Positions 18,260 to 28,678 are shown, counted from the stretch's first letter. The stretch is 64,000 nucleotides of DNA from Moraxella boevrei DSM 14165 (GCF_000379845.1 NZ_KB903782.1:143-64142); one strand, 5' to 3'. Translations and numbers: made by a program. The notes: a model not told the origin generated them from the sequence alone.

Positions 18260-19963
18260 TTATATATCAGGTTTATCCGCATCCGTAATAATGGTCATAT
18301 CTTTTGGCGTTTTTCGCTTAAACTTTTGATAACGTTTTGCCAATTTACCGATAATTGGCAGTTTGCTTGCGGTAGTTAACAATGCTGATTTAGACAAATC
18401 ATCGGCTAAGATATTTTTGCTAAATTGTTGTTGCATACGGCGAATTTTGCCTGTAACACCCGTGGTGTCTTTGATCGGGCGTTGGTTTTCAAGGGTTTGA
18501 TTATTCACTCTATCTTCAGTCGGTTTTGGCATTTCACCATTTAACAAACGTTCTTTGTCTGTTTGTTTAATGCGTTTATCATCGTTATTCACATCGCTAA
18601 CTTGACCGCCTGATAGCCCTGTTTTTTCACGGTTTGCCATATATTCATTTTCAATTTCGCCTGCATTATCGGCATGGCTGACGTCTTCGGGATTAGGCAT
18701 TTTGCGTGGGGGCATATTGTCAAAAATTGCCGACATAGGTATGGAAAATTGTTGTTTTAACATGGCTTCACTCGCCGCAAGCGTTTCGATCCACTCAGTC
18801 GCCCACGGTGCGTGGGTTTTGAGTTTTGCCAAATCTTGCGAATGGGGCAATGGATAAGGCAGGTTTTTGTAAAAATCCCAAAACGTGTAATCATTGAGCG
18901 AACGTTTTAAAATATATTCATCATTTTCCGACATGGTAATCAAATTGTTGTCTTCCAAAAAACTGACATACCGATACCAATGAGGCATTTCTTGGCGACC
19001 TAGCACATCTCGCAAACCCGCTTCGTTTACCGCATTGCCAAGTTTATGCTCACGATACAGCACGTTTAACATATCCATAATGCTAAATAACGCATGGCGT
19101 GGATTGACTTCTTTGGTGCTAAAAATTGTCAAACAATAACTAATTTGCACGCCAAGCAAAATAATATTCCATGACAAATACACCCATAATAAAAACACAG
19201 GCAACACCGCAAACGCACCGTAAACTTTTTCATAACTGGTAAAATTTTCCACCACAAAGCCAAACGTTTGCTTTAACAACTCAAAAATAGTACCTGTAAT
19301 CACACCTGCAATCAACGCAAATTTAAATCGCACTTGGCAACGTGGGATAAACCAATACATCAACACAAAACCGAGCGTCATCACACCAATGGACGCAAGC
19401 TGTATCCACACCGCCCAGTTAATACCGTAACCGCCAATTTTTTGGTTTAAAAAACTCAAACTTTGTACGGTACTTGACACGATAAACGCCGTGCCTAACA
19501 CCAACGGTGCAAGGGTAATAATCGCCCAATAACGTAACAAACTCACCAGCGTGGTTTCTTTTTTTTCCACTTTCCAGATTTCGTTAAACGCCGTTTCAAT
19601 GGTAATGAGCGTCATAATCGTGGTAACAAACAACGCCCCCAAACCGACAATGGTCAAATTAGATGATTTATCCGCAAAATCATTAAAATACTGGGTAACT
19701 TGAAAGCCTGATGACGGCAACAGATTATCATAAATCATCGCTTGAATGCTCTCTCTCGCCCCTGCCAATTGTGGTACAGACGACAGCACGACCAATACCA
19801 AAGTCAGCACAGGCACGATAGACAACAATGTCGTGTAAGTGAGCGATGCGGATTTTTGCGTGCAATTATCCGCCAAAAAGTTTTTGACTAAATAAATCAA
19901 AAACTGCACCCAAGTGTGTTGCATGATGGGTAATTTTTTAATTTTAATTAATAGCTCGTTCAT
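18260..19963 (-). CDS. YihY/BrkB-family inner membrane protein with long hydrophilic tail
   Basis: A 567-residue protein. About the first 290 residues form the YihY (formerly RNase BN) membrane domain with six hydrophobic segments, including SASLTYTTLLSIVPVLTL, FNEIWKVEK and YGAFAVLPVFLLWVYLSWNIILLG, all family blocks. The remaining ~270 residues are hydrophilic and partly disordered, with a winged-helix-like region (VLYREHKLGNAVNEAGLRDVLG). Function of the family is not established; the old RNase BN assignment is considered wrong. AGGA lies upstream of the ATG. Confidence 0.82.
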   Translation of the reverse strand: MNELLIKIKKLPIMQHTWVQFLIYLVKNFLADNCTQKSASLTYTTLLSIVPVLTLVLVVLSSVPQLAGARESIQAMIYDNLLPSSGFQVTQYFNDFADKSSNLTIVGLGALFVTTIMTLITIETAFNEIWKVEKKETTLVSLLRYWAIITLAPLVLGTAFIVSSTVQSLSFLNQKIGGYGINWAVWIQLASIGVMTLGFVLMYWFIPRCQVRFKFALIAGVITGTIFELLKQTFGFVVENFTSYEKVYGAFAVLPVFLLWVYLSWNIILLGVQISYCLTIFSTKEVNPRHALFSIMDMLNVLYREHKLGNAVNEAGLRDVLGRQEMPHWYRYVSFLEDNNLITMSENDEYILKRSLNDYTFWDFYKNLPYPLPHSQDLAKLKTHAPWATEWIETLAASEAMLKQQFSIPMSAIFDNMPPRKMPNPEDVSHADNAGEIENEYMANREKTGLSGGQVSDVNNDDKRIKQTDKERLLNGEMPKPTEDRVNNQTLENQRPIKDTTGVTGKIRRMQQQFSKNILADDLSKSALLTTASKLPIIGKLAKRYQKFKRKTPKDMTIITDADKPDI

Positions 19964-20036
19964 AAAGTCCTATCAATTTACTTTTATTAAAAATAAATAT
20001 TAGTTTATTAAGTTTATTAATAATTCAGTCACCGTA

Positions 20037-20303
20037 TTAGTTACTATACTCATAACTTTGCCGTTCTTCACGGTTCATCTTGGCGATGTGGGCGGTTTTA
20101 AAGGCTTGTTTAAAGACTCCATTACCTTGAAAAACTTGTGGTATCATCTGTAAATCCTTTAGGTTTTTGCTATAAAACAACCATGTATTAAGATGGGTGG
20201 TTAATTCGCTTTCGCTAAGGTTTGGTTTTGCATAGGGTTTAACGGTGATAAAAGTGTGTGGGCGTATGATAAAACAAAACCAACATTTTTGCAATGTAGG
20301 CAA
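20037..20303 (-). pseudogene. C-terminal fragment of an Rpn/PD-(D/E)XK family transposase-like nuclease
   Basis: An 88-codon open stretch without a credible start codon (only TTG near 20303) or ribosome site. It reads HLNTWLFYSKNLKDLQMIPQ, then VFKQAFKTAHIAKMNREERQSYE, resembling the conserved C-terminus of Rpn-family recombination-promoting nucleases (E.TWLYFLKN...IP...AFEIAEFANLSxEER..YE). The catalytic N-terminal region is missing. A decayed remnant of a mobile gene between the YihY-like and AhpD-like genes. Confidence 0.6.
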
Positions 20304-20330
20304 TTTTCACTAACCATTTTTAAACAAAAA

Positions 20331-20354
20331 AAATCCGCCAAATTTGACGGATTT
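20331..20354 (-). terminator. Terminator after the AhpD-like gene
   Basis: AAATCCG (20331-20337) pairs with CGGATTT (20348-20354); on the minus strand the stem is followed by a T-rich run. Confidence 0.6.
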
Positions 20355-20388
20355 ATTACATTGCCTCATTAGATAAAGTTTTAAAATA

Positions 20389-20943
20389 TTAAGCCTTTTT
20401 TGGGGCAAATAGTTGTAATTCTGGATTAATATCAGTTTTTGCCACATTATTTACGTAGTTACACAAAGTCGCCAGCGCCACGCCCATCACCACATCAAGG
20501 ATATTTTGGTCGCTATAACCTGCATCTTTCACCGCCTGCAATTCATCATCGCTGACTTGACCACGTTTGTCAATCAACTGCATGGTAAATTGTGCTAATG
20601 CTTGATATTTGGCGTTGTCATCAATGCTAGTACGCTCACGCAACGCATTTAGCACGTTTTCAGGCATTTTTAATTTTGTGCCAACTTTGGTATGACCTGC
20701 CACGCAGAAATCACAGCCATTATGAGCGGCGGCAGTGATTTGCACGACTTCAATTTCTTCTGGGGTCAAGCTATTACGGCTATTCATTTTGCCGACTTCT
20801 TGATACATTTCAAGGGCTTGGGGTGAATTTGCCAATACCCCAATCAAATTTGGGATAAAACCATTGGCTTTTTGTACCGCTTCAACACGCTCTTTGGCTT
20901 TTTCAGGGGCGGTTTCAACGGTATTAACGGCTAAACGTGCCAT
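20389..20943 (-). CDS. Carboxymuconolactone decarboxylase/AhpD-like peroxidase-fold protein
   Basis: A 184-residue cytoplasmic protein of the AhpD-like superfamily. The redox motif is CDFCVAGH (CxxC followed by His) in NGCDFCVAGHTKVG; GFIPNLIGVLANSPQALEMY is the typical N-terminal element. It is probably a thiol-dependent peroxidase or peroxide-response helper. AGGA lies before the ATG. Monocistronic by its own terminator. Confidence 0.82.
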   Translation of the reverse strand: MARLAVNTVETAPEKAKERVEAVQKANGFIPNLIGVLANSPQALEMYQEVGKMNSRNSLTPEEIEVVQITAAAHNGCDFCVAGHTKVGTKLKMPENVLNALRERTSIDDNAKYQALAQFTMQLIDKRGQVSDDELQAVKDAGYSDQNILDVVMGVALATLCNYVNNVAKTDINPELQLFAPKKA

Positions 20944-21109
20944 ATTTTTTCCTTTTTTTTACTAAAATGAACGGTCAAATAAAATATAACACTTAATATA
21001 AGGATTTATGTTATTTTTACAAGTATTTTTTGAGATAAAACAACTTTTTCTAACCCAAATCCTAAATTAACTATTTACACTGGGTCAATTAAAACTTGAA
21101 AACCTATCC

Positions 21110-22213
21110 TTAATAACTCAATGAGGTTTTATTTTTTGTGAATACGTCTACTCGTAACTGCTCAGTCTGGCTAAATTGTGCTTGCTTTAATTCATCTATC
21201 ATCATTTTTGATTGAGCCGTATCACCATATTGTGTTACAATTTGTTGTTTTTGTTGTTCAAACGCTTGAATTCTTGCCAAAAAGTCATTTTCCTGCCGAT
21301 CCATTTCGTCCAAGCGACTCACTGCATCTTCGCTCACATATTTTCTACGTAACGCTCTGATTTGTTCTGCTGTCGCACCTTGTTGCTTTAGACGCTCGGT
21401 TTCTGCGATAAGTTCATTAATATTTTGCTGATTATTAAGCCTTTGTTGTAACTGCTCATTGTCATCTGCGACATTTTGTAAATATTGCTGTCTTAGCTCA
21501 TTTAACGTTTTTTGGCGTTCACTTGGGGTTAGATGATTGTTCTGATTTGTTTTTATCACCGCCATATTATAATTGTTTAGATTGTCTTCTTGCGAAAAAA
21601 ATGCTTGCTGAGTTAGCTTGTCAAAAATTTTTTGGCGGATGGCATAGGCTTGACGTTGTCGTTGCTCAACAATAGACAAATCTATCTTGCCTTCTTGTAT
21701 TTGATTTAATTGAAGGCTGGCAATATTTTTTTCAAAATCAGCGATTTGTTGTAAATAATCAACATATTGATAATATATTTTAATTGCCTGACTACTGGCA
21801 GGTTCTGGTGTGTGCGATTCAATGTATTTTGTAACCTTGCTATGAATTTGTTCAAGCGACAATTCACCTTGTGTGGTTAAAAAATAATCAAACAATCGTC
21901 TTAGACCGTAGGTCACCACAAGGCTTTTATGTTCATCAATGATGATTTCACCATCTACTTGTGTACCATCCAAAGAGCTTTTGGTTGTTTTTTGGTCAGT
22001 TTTTGGTAGGGTGTCTATGGGCTGTGTCCCTGTGGCCGTCGTTTGTGAATGATTGGGTGGTATAGCGTTATCACTCGCCCTAACGACGGATTGGTTGTTA
22101 TCTACTGTTAAGGGTTTTGAGGGTTTTAACCAAAGTATAAAGCATAGTATCATCACCACAAAGACACCACAGGCAATCATCAGCCATACTTTGCTACTTT
22201 TGGTTTTTTTCAT
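21110..22213 (-). CDS. lifO: Lipase-specific foldase (Lif, lipase chaperone)
   Basis: A 367-residue inner-membrane-anchored periplasmic chaperone. An N-terminal TM helix (VWLMIACGVFVVMILCFILWL) is followed by a variable Thr/Gln-rich linker. The Lif signature RRLFDYFLTTQGE (family pattern RxxFDYxLxxxGE) lies near residue 105, followed by long alpha-helical Gln-rich segments that wrap the lipase. It helps the adjacent lipase reach its native fold before type II secretion. The start lies 8 bp after the lipase stop, so the two are an operon in the usual lip-lif order. AGGA is somewhat far (about 13 bp) from the ATG, suggesting coupled translation. Confidence 0.92.
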   Translation of the reverse strand: MKKTKSSKVWLMIACGVFVVMILCFILWLKPSKPLTVDNNQSVVRASDNAIPPNHSQTTATGTQPIDTLPKTDQKTTKSSLDGTQVDGEIIIDEHKSLVVTYGLRRLFDYFLTTQGELSLEQIHSKVTKYIESHTPEPASSQAIKIYYQYVDYLQQIADFEKNIASLQLNQIQEGKIDLSIVEQRQRQAYAIRQKIFDKLTQQAFFSQEDNLNNYNMAVIKTNQNNHLTPSERQKTLNELRQQYLQNVADDNEQLQQRLNNQQNINELIAETERLKQQGATAEQIRALRRKYVSEDAVSRLDEMDRQENDFLARIQAFEQQKQQIVTQYGDTAQSKMMIDELKQAQFSQTEQLRVDVFTKNKTSLSY

Positions 22214-22221
22214 AAATTTAT

Positions 22222-23277
22222 CTATAATCCTTCATTTTTTAATAGATTGACATGCTTGCGATAAATAGACACAGGATTATTTTCTAAAATACTGGTCAAA
22301 CCAAAGAGCTGATTCACCGAGTCCAAATGGTTCATTTTATAATCATCACGGATAACTTGCCCAAGACGGCTTGAGCATTTTGACACAAGTCCATCATTGG
22401 CATCTTGCTTAAATGGTAATGATGTTAATGCTAACATGGCATCACTAGGGTCAATCACGCTTGTCATTGTACCAACCCCACTAAAAGAATAATATTTTAC
22501 CCCATTAACCTCTGTTTTAGTAGGATAACCACAATAAAAACTTGGCATTGCATTGGGATATTTTTGATTAAATTTTATGGCATAGTTGGAGCTTAAAGCG
22601 TTAACTGCAGACCAACCGTCTTGGGCTTGTAACTTATCAACACCAATTCCAGAACCAAAATCCATCGTTTTACCGATAAATTCAAAAAACCGCATGGCAA
22701 TTTTTGAGCTTTGATTAAATTCGTTATCACCATAACCTTCTTTTTTACTACCCTCAGTAACCATTTTGATAACCCAGTCCGCCATTTTAGAGCCTTGCTC
22801 TGGGCTAGAAACAGCCGTAACACTAGCAACATATTCAGGAGCGACTGCGGCAACATAACGGATATCGATCCCCCCATGACTATGTCCAATCAAGTTTACT
22901 TTTGGACTACCTGTAATCGCCGATATGGTTTTGACTTGTTGCAGTAACTGCTCGCCACGTAACTCTGTGTCATTGATAGCCGATGTCTTAGTTGCAAAGA
23001 CTGTTGCCCCGTTTTTTGCCAAATCTTGCGGAATACCATTAAAATAATCCACCAAACCAAATAAACGTGTCCAACCACCCAAACCATGTGCCAGAACAAT
23101 CGGATATTTTGTTTCGCTATAGTTAGAAATGGTTTTTAAATCGCTGACTGGGATACAGCCTGTGGCATTGGCACAGTTATAATAAGTACCTGCATGGCTT
23201 AATGAATTGCTCATTAAACCTGCCACAGCCAATGTAAACATAGTAAGGTATTTTGCTTTTGGGGTAATCTGTTTCAT
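22222..23277 (-). CDS. lipA: Secreted triacylglycerol lipase (family I)
   Basis: A 351-residue exported alpha/beta hydrolase. Signal peptide ends near SNSLSHA. Oxyanion segment is VLAHGLGGW; nucleophile Ser133 is in GHSHGG; the acid Asp295 is in QDANDGLV; His317 is in MNHLD. Cys249 and Cys301 are placed to form the conserved disulfide. It hydrolyses triglycerides outside the cell and requires the Lif partner encoded directly downstream. AGGA precedes the ATG by about 9 bp. The symbol here means lipase, not lipoyl synthase. Confidence 0.93.
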   Translation of the reverse strand: MKQITPKAKYLTMFTLAVAGLMSNSLSHAGTYYNCANATGCIPVSDLKTISNYSETKYPIVLAHGLGGWTRLFGLVDYFNGIPQDLAKNGATVFATKTSAINDTELRGEQLLQQVKTISAITGSPKVNLIGHSHGGIDIRYVAAVAPEYVASVTAVSSPEQGSKMADWVIKMVTEGSKKEGYGDNEFNQSSKIAMRFFEFIGKTMDFGSGIGVDKLQAQDGWSAVNALSSNYAIKFNQKYPNAMPSFYCGYPTKTEVNGVKYYSFSGVGTMTSVIDPSDAMLALTSLPFKQDANDGLVSKCSSRLGQVIRDDYKMNHLDSVNQLFGLTSILENNPVSIYRKHVNLLKNEGL

Positions 23278-23432
23278 GAGAAGCTTCCTATAATGATCAA
23301 AAATCCATAGAAGTGTGAGTTTAGCTAATATTTATTAGTATAAATAAGCTATTTAAAATTTGCAACAAAAAAAACAATATTTTATACAAACATTAGTCAA
23401 ATAAAAGATGATTTTAAATCGCTAATATTTAG

Positions 23433-24008
23433 TTAAGCCCTTGGCAAGGTAACGCCTGTTTGCCCTTGATATTTACCACCACGGTCTTTGTAAGATGTTT
23501 CGCAAACATCATCGGCATCGCTTTGGAAAAACAGCATCTGTGCCACGCCTTCACCTGCATAAATCCGAGCAGGCAGATTGGTGGTATTGCTAAATTCCAA
23601 CGTTACATGACCTTCCCACTCTGGCTCAAGCGGTGTGACATTGACAATAATGCCACAACGTGCGTAGGTGGATTTGCCCAAACAAATCGTCAAAACATCT
23701 CGTGGAATGCGAAAATATTCTACCGTACGAGCCAATGCAAACGAGTTTGGCGGAATGATACACTCATCGCCGACAATATCAATAAAACTTTTTTCGTCAA
23801 AGTTTTTTGGGTCCACAATCGCTGAATGCACATTGGTAAACACTTTAAACTCTCTGGCACAGCGTACATCGTAGCCATAGCTTGATGTACCATAACTTAC
23901 CAACTTTTGTCCGTTTTCGTTAAAACGCACTTGACTGGGTTCAAATGGCTCAATCATACCGTATTCGGTTGCCATTTTTCTTATCCAGCGGTCAGATTTG
24001 ATTGACAT
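23433..24008 (-). CDS. dcd: dCTP deaminase
   Basis: A 191-residue cytoplasmic trimeric enzyme that deaminates dCTP to dUTP for dTMP synthesis. Motifs are the N-terminal [51 protein letters not shown] with the active-site Ser, Arg and Glu, and the C-terminal [14 protein letters not shown]. The ATG at 24008 is chosen (GAGG upstream, standard N-terminus) over an alternative start 66 bp upstream that overlaps the divergent gene. Confidence 0.96.
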   Translation of the reverse strand: MSIKSDRWIRKMATEYGMIEPFEPSQVRFNENGQKLVSYGTSSYGYDVRCAREFKVFTNVHSAIVDPKNFDEKSFIDIVGDECIIPPNSFALARTVEYFRIPRDVLTICLGKSTYARCGIIVNVTPLEPEWEGHVTLEFSNTTNLPARIYAGEGVAQMLFFQSDADDVCETSYKDRGGKYQGQTGVTLPRA

Positions 24009-24145
24009 GACATGCCTCTTTATTTTATTGCAAAAGTGATTTATCAAATCGGCTATTTTAACACAGTTTGCCAAAATTATGCTACAATATCGCTATTTTT
24101 CACTTTTTAGCCAACAAATTAACCAACAAAACCAATGGAAAAACC

Positions 24146-26731
24146 ATGAATCAACAACCACAAAAAATTTACCTAAAAGATTACCAACGCCCAAATTTTA
24201 TCATCAATCAAATTGACTTGACTATCCAAGTATTTGACGATAAAACTTTGGTAAATAGCACGTTAAACGTCAGTCGCCAAGATGAGGGCGATTTGGTGTT
24301 ATTTGGGCGTGAGCTTGAATTATTGGCATTACAAATTAATGGACAAAATTTGACTAATCAAGATTATGAACTTGATAATGAGCAATTATTGCTTAAAAAT
24401 ACCGCCCAATTTGGTGATAATTTTACCATCAGCAGTCAAGTCAAAATCCACCCAGAAATCAACACAAGCTTGGAAGGTTTATACGGTGCAGGCGAAGGCG
24501 ATGAGCGGATGTTTGTTACCCAATGCGAGCCTGAAGGTTTTCGCAAGATTACCTATTTTCCAGACCGTCCAGACGTGCTCACGACTTACCGCACTCGCCT
24601 TGAAGCGGATAAAAAATTTCCGACTTTACTCGCCAATGGCAACTTGGTGGAAACAGGCGATTTGCCTGATAACCGTCATTATGCGATTTGGGAAGACCCC
24701 ACCAAAAAACCAAGTTATTTGTTCGCTTGTGTGGTGGCAGATTTGGCGGTGTTGACCGACCATTATACCACGATTGAAGGGCGTGAAGTGTTACTAGAAG
24801 TGTACGCCAAACCGCAAAATATCGCCCAATGCCATGTCGGTATGCAAGCGTTAAAAGATGCGATGAAATGGGACGAAGATGAGTATGGACGTGCGTACGA
24901 CCTTGACCGTTATATGATTGTGGCGGTAAGCCAGTTTAACATGGGGGCAATGGAAAATAAAGGCTTGAATATTTTTAATACATCCTGCGTACTGTCAAGC
25001 CCAGAAACCACCACGGATAGACGCAATTTTACCGTAAAAGCCGTCATCGCACACGAATATTTTCACAACTGGACAGGCAACCGCATCACTTGCCGAGATT
25101 GGTTTCAGCTGTGTTTAAAAGAAGGCTTTACTGTGTTCCGAGACCAGTCATTTTCGGCAACATTGCACTCGCCTGCCGTGCAACGTATTGACGATGTGGC
25201 GGTGTTAAAAGCCCACCAATTCCCAGAAGATGCTGGACCACTCGCCCATCCACCACGCCCAGACCATTTTGTCGAAATTAACAATTTTTACACCGCAACC
25301 GTTTATGAAAAAGGGGCAGAAATCGTACGGATGATTGCCAATACGCTTGGCAAGGAAAAATTCCGCCAAGGCACGGACGAATATTTTCGCCGTTATGACG
25401 GTCAAGCGGTTACGGTAGAAGATTTGCTAGCTGCCTTGAGCGTGGCAGGCACGGACGTTACCCCATTTTTGGACTGGTACACGCAACCTGCAACCCCTAC
25501 TTTATCGGGTCGTTTTCACAAAAACGGACAAATGTTAAGTATTACTTTATCACAAAGCATTCGCAAAGTTACCAATTATCCAACGCCAAAACCTTTGCCA
25601 ATTCCTGTTAAAATGGCAATTTTTAACCGTGCAACAGGCGAATTGGTACTTGAAGACTTGTTATTGCTAAATACTTTTGAACAAACCTTTAACTTTGACA
25701 ATATTAACTTTGAGCCTGTGATTTCGTTATTGCGAGATTTTTCTGCCCCTGTTAATTTACAATTTGAACAAAGTAATGTGGATTTGGCGTTTCTGATGCA
25801 GTATGAAACCAATGGCTTTAACCGTTGGCAAGCCTCGCAAACCTTGGTTAATCGGGTTTTAGCCAATTTTGATGATAGTGAAATTTATTTTCAATCCTTA
25901 CAACAATGTTTACCAAAAATTACCAATAACAACGATCCAAGTCAGCAGGATTTGATGCTTGCCAGCCGACTGCTAGACATTCCTGCCGAGCGAGAATTAG
26001 GCAGTACAATTAGCCAAGATTATGACCCTTCAACGGTAAAATACCGCCGTGATAACGTTATCCAAACCATTGCAACCAAACTTGCCGATTTTTGGCAACA
26101 AGCCTACCAAAACGTCCCAATCAAGGCGTATCAAGACACAGCCGAAGCCATGGGCGAACGTGCATGGCGAAACATCGTACTAGATATGGCGTTGTATACC
26201 AACCTTGCAGATGCCAAACAATGGGCGGTCAATCAATATCATCACGCCAACTGTATGACCGAGCGATTGGGTGGATTGGTGGCGGTGTTAAACCATGATT
26301 TGCCTGAAAAAGATGCCTTGCTTACGGACTTTTACCAACGTTTTGGCAACGATGAATTGGCAATGGATTTATGGTTTAGCGTGCAATCCAACAGCGAAAA
26401 AACTAGCGTAGCACAGATTTTTGCCTTACTTGAACATCCGGACTTTGACATCAACACGCCAAACCGTGTGCGAGCAGTGATTGGTGGCTTGTTGTCACAA
26501 CCAACCAAACTTTGGCAAACGACAAGCATTGAGAAATTTATGGATTTAATCGTGAGTTTGGACAAACGCAATCCGCTATTGGCATCTCGTTTGCTACAAG
26601 GTTTGTCTAACTATAACACTTTGATTGAACCGTTAAAATCTGACATCAAACAAATTTTAGCCAAGCGTCAAAACGACATTCAATCCAAAAATGTTACCGA
26701 AACTTTGCAAAATATATTAAATGACAATTAA
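24146..26731 (+). CDS. pepN: Aminopeptidase N (M1 family)
   Basis: An 861-residue cytoplasmic zinc metallo-aminopeptidase that removes N-terminal residues from peptides. The substrate-anchoring GAMEN sits in QFNMGAMENKGLNIF. The zinc site is HEYFH (residues 303-307) and Glu326 eighteen residues later, in NRITCRDWFQLCLKEGFTVF; the proton-donor Tyr is in NNFYTATVYEKGAE. Length equals the E. coli-type PepN. The ATG at 24146 (MNQQPQKIYLKDY) with GGA seven bases upstream is chosen. Divergent from dcd. Confidence 0.96.
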   Translation: MNQQPQKIYLKDYQRPNFIINQIDLTIQVFDDKTLVNSTLNVSRQDEGDLVLFGRELELLALQINGQNLTNQDYELDNEQLLLKNTAQFGDNFTISSQVKIHPEINTSLEGLYGAGEGDERMFVTQCEPEGFRKITYFPDRPDVLTTYRTRLEADKKFPTLLANGNLVETGDLPDNRHYAIWEDPTKKPSYLFACVVADLAVLTDHYTTIEGREVLLEVYAKPQNIAQCHVGMQALKDAMKWDEDEYGRAYDLDRYMIVAVSQFNMGAMENKGLNIFNTSCVLSSPETTTDRRNFTVKAVIAHEYFHNWTGNRITCRDWFQLCLKEGFTVFRDQSFSATLHSPAVQRIDDVAVLKAHQFPEDAGPLAHPPRPDHFVEINNFYTATVYEKGAEIVRMIANTLGKEKFRQGTDEYFRRYDGQAVTVEDLLAALSVAGTDVTPFLDWYTQPATPTLSGRFHKNGQMLSITLSQSIRKVTNYPTPKPLPIPVKMAIFNRATGELVLEDLLLLNTFEQTFNFDNINFEPVISLLRDFSAPVNLQFEQSNVDLAFLMQYETNGFNRWQASQTLVNRVLANFDDSEIYFQSLQQCLPKITNNNDPSQQDLMLASRLLDIPAERELGSTISQDYDPSTVKYRRDNVIQTIATKLADFWQQAYQNVPIKAYQDTAEAMGERAWRNIVLDMALYTNLADAKQWAVNQYHHANCMTERLGGLVAVLNHDLPEKDALLTDFYQRFGNDELAMDLWFSVQSNSEKTSVAQIFALLEHPDFDINTPNRVRAVIGGLLSQPTKLWQTTSIEKFMDLIVSLDKRNPLLASRLLQGLSNYNTLIEPLKSDIKQILAKRQNDIQSKNVTETLQNILNDN

Positions 26732-26900
26732 TTTTTATTAAAATTTTTGCAAACCGTCTTGACAAAATATCCAAAGCCAAAATTGCCGATTGGTGGTAAA
26801 TTTTGGCAAAAAATGTTACACTATTTAGCTATCTTTCTTTCTAAAAGCGATTAATAATCAATTGTATTACCAAAAATTAAAAACAAAAAAAGAGTTTCCC

Positions 26901-27995
26901 ATGTCAACCCAAAATACTGCTACGACCTACCCTACCGATATTAGCCATTTAAATACTATGGCGTTGGCGTGTCAGGCTCGTGAGTTGGTTTGTTTGCAAC
27001 AGCTTGATGAAATTTTGCCATTATTTCAACGATTAACCCAACAAAATCAACGCTTTATCGTCATCTCTAATGGCAGTAATATTTTGTTGCCAAGCACGCT
27101 TGATGCGACCGTGATTTCGCCAACGTTAAAAGGCAAAAGCGTGGTGCATGAATGTGAAAAATGCGTGCATTTAGAAGTCATGGCAGGGGAAGTTTGGCAT
27201 GATTTGGTAGTAGATACAGTGGCAAAAGGCTGGTACGGACTACAAAATTTGGCACTTATTCCAAGCTGGGTTGGGGCGTGTCCTGTACAAAATATCGGTG
27301 CGTATGGTGTACAAGTAGAAGACCTTATCCGCTCGGTAACCGCCTTTCATATTCCAACCTTAAGCTTTAAAACCTTGAGCAAAGCCGAATGTGAATTTGG
27401 CTACCGAGATAGTATTTTTAAACGTGAAGCAGGCGATTGGTTGATTGTTAGCGTCACGTTTAAACTACTCAAAGACCCAACGGTCAACACCCAATACGGT
27501 GATGTGGCATTAGTAGCACAAGAGTTTGCCAAAAATGCCAACCGAGCAATGCCAACACCAACGGACGTCATGCACGCCATTATCCAAATCCGTGAAAGCA
27601 AAATTCCTGATACTAAAGTCTTAGCAAATTGTGGCAGTTTTTTTAAAAATCCGATTATTGACAAAGCGATTGCTGATAAACTGCGAGAAACTTACCCTGC
27701 ATTGGTGGAATATCCTGTTAAAATCCACGATGTCGTACAGCCTGAATTAACCAAATTGGCATCAGGTTGGCTGATTGATGAAGCAGGTTTAAAAGGTAAA
27801 GGGGTTTTTCCAATTGTAACCCATGTCAATCAAGCCCTTGTACTCACCAACCACGCACCACAACAAGCCACACAAAGCGATGTGGTAAAAGCCATGCAGT
27901 TAATTCAAGATACAGTTGCAGAAAAGTTTGGCATTCGGCTTGAACCCGAACCTGTTTGGATACAAAGTGATGGCACAGTCCGCCAAACTCATTAA
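26901..27995 (+). CDS. murB: UDP-N-acetylenolpyruvoylglucosamine reductase
   Basis: A 364-residue FAD enzyme that reduces UDP-GlcNAc-enolpyruvate to UDP-MurNAc in the cytoplasm, an essential peptidoglycan step. FAD-binding features include VISNGSNILLPS and LALIPSWVGACPVQNIGAYGVQVED; the catalytic Ser is in NCGSFFKNPI; the C-terminal LASGWLIDEAGLKGK and EPEPVW are present. It belongs to the long type I (E. coli-like) class. The ATG at 26901 (MSTQNT) is chosen; an upstream TTG at 26862 has no ribosome site. It overlaps the next gene by 26 bp. Confidence 0.95.
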   Translation: MSTQNTATTYPTDISHLNTMALACQARELVCLQQLDEILPLFQRLTQQNQRFIVISNGSNILLPSTLDATVISPTLKGKSVVHECEKCVHLEVMAGEVWHDLVVDTVAKGWYGLQNLALIPSWVGACPVQNIGAYGVQVEDLIRSVTAFHIPTLSFKTLSKAECEFGYRDSIFKREAGDWLIVSVTFKLLKDPTVNTQYGDVALVAQEFAKNANRAMPTPTDVMHAIIQIRESKIPDTKVLANCGSFFKNPIIDKAIADKLRETYPALVEYPVKIHDVVQPELTKLASGWLIDEAGLKGKGVFPIVTHVNQALVLTNHAPQQATQSDVVKAMQLIQDTVAEKFGIRLEPEPVWIQSDGTVRQTH

Positions 27996-28653
27996 AGTCA
28001 TTGATGCCTTAAATGCGTTAGTAGAAACTTTGGGGGCGTTATTTACCGTATCGGTCGTGATTGGCGTAAGCCTTGTGCTAAGCGTGTTTACGCCGTTATA
28101 TTCCAAAGCGGTACTATATTTACTCAATCAAATTTCACTACCTGACAATGCCGAGCCGACACAACCAACTACCGCAATCGTGGTACTCGGTGGTGGCTTA
28201 ACCAATGACCGTCAAAATAATAACGTCATCAACCAATACACCGAACAACGCCTAAAAACTGCGGTGCAAATTTATCAACAGCAACCCCTACCCATTGTCG
28301 TAAGCGGCAAAGAAGCGCCTTGGATGATGGCATGGCTACAAAGCCAAAATATTTGGTGGGTTATTCCCGAAAAAAACAGCTTTAACACCTGTGAAAACGC
28401 CAAATTTACCGCCGAAACCGTCAACGTCAACAGCGTAATTTTGGTAACGGACGCCTATCACATGAACCGCTCACGCCGTCAGTTCTCCCTATATGGCATC
28501 AGCACCACACCGCATATTGCCGAGCTAAGCGAACCTACCGACTGGCATCGGCTTGGGCAAAATCTGAAACACTCTCGGCGTGCCAGTTATGAATTACTGG
28601 CATTTGTCCGAGATTTGTTTTATCCACAAGTGGACTGCAAATCGGTTAGATAA
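27970..28653 (+). CDS. YdcF-like (DUF218) membrane protein
   Basis: A 227-residue protein with an N-terminal hydrophobic segment pair (LGALFTVSVVIGVSLVLSVF) and a DUF218 domain. Its blocks are TAIVVLGGGL, PLPIVVSGK, NTCENAKFT and VILVTDAYHMNRSRRQFSLYG. Related proteins (YdcF, SanA, ElyC) act in envelope or cell-wall precursor metabolism, which fits its overlap with murB, but the molecular activity is unproven. The ATG at 27970 lies inside the 3' end of murB, implying translational coupling. Confidence 0.82.
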   Translation: MAQSAKLIKVIDALNALVETLGALFTVSVVIGVSLVLSVFTPLYSKAVLYLLNQISLPDNAEPTQPTTAIVVLGGGLTNDRQNNNVINQYTEQRLKTAVQIYQQQPLPIVVSGKEAPWMMAWLQSQNIWWVIPEKNSFNTCENAKFTAETVNVNSVILVTDAYHMNRSRRQFSLYGISTTPHIAELSEPTDWHRLGQNLKHSRRASYELLAFVRDLFYPQVDCKSVR

Positions 28654-28678
28654 TAATCAAACATTTGTTAAATCAATT

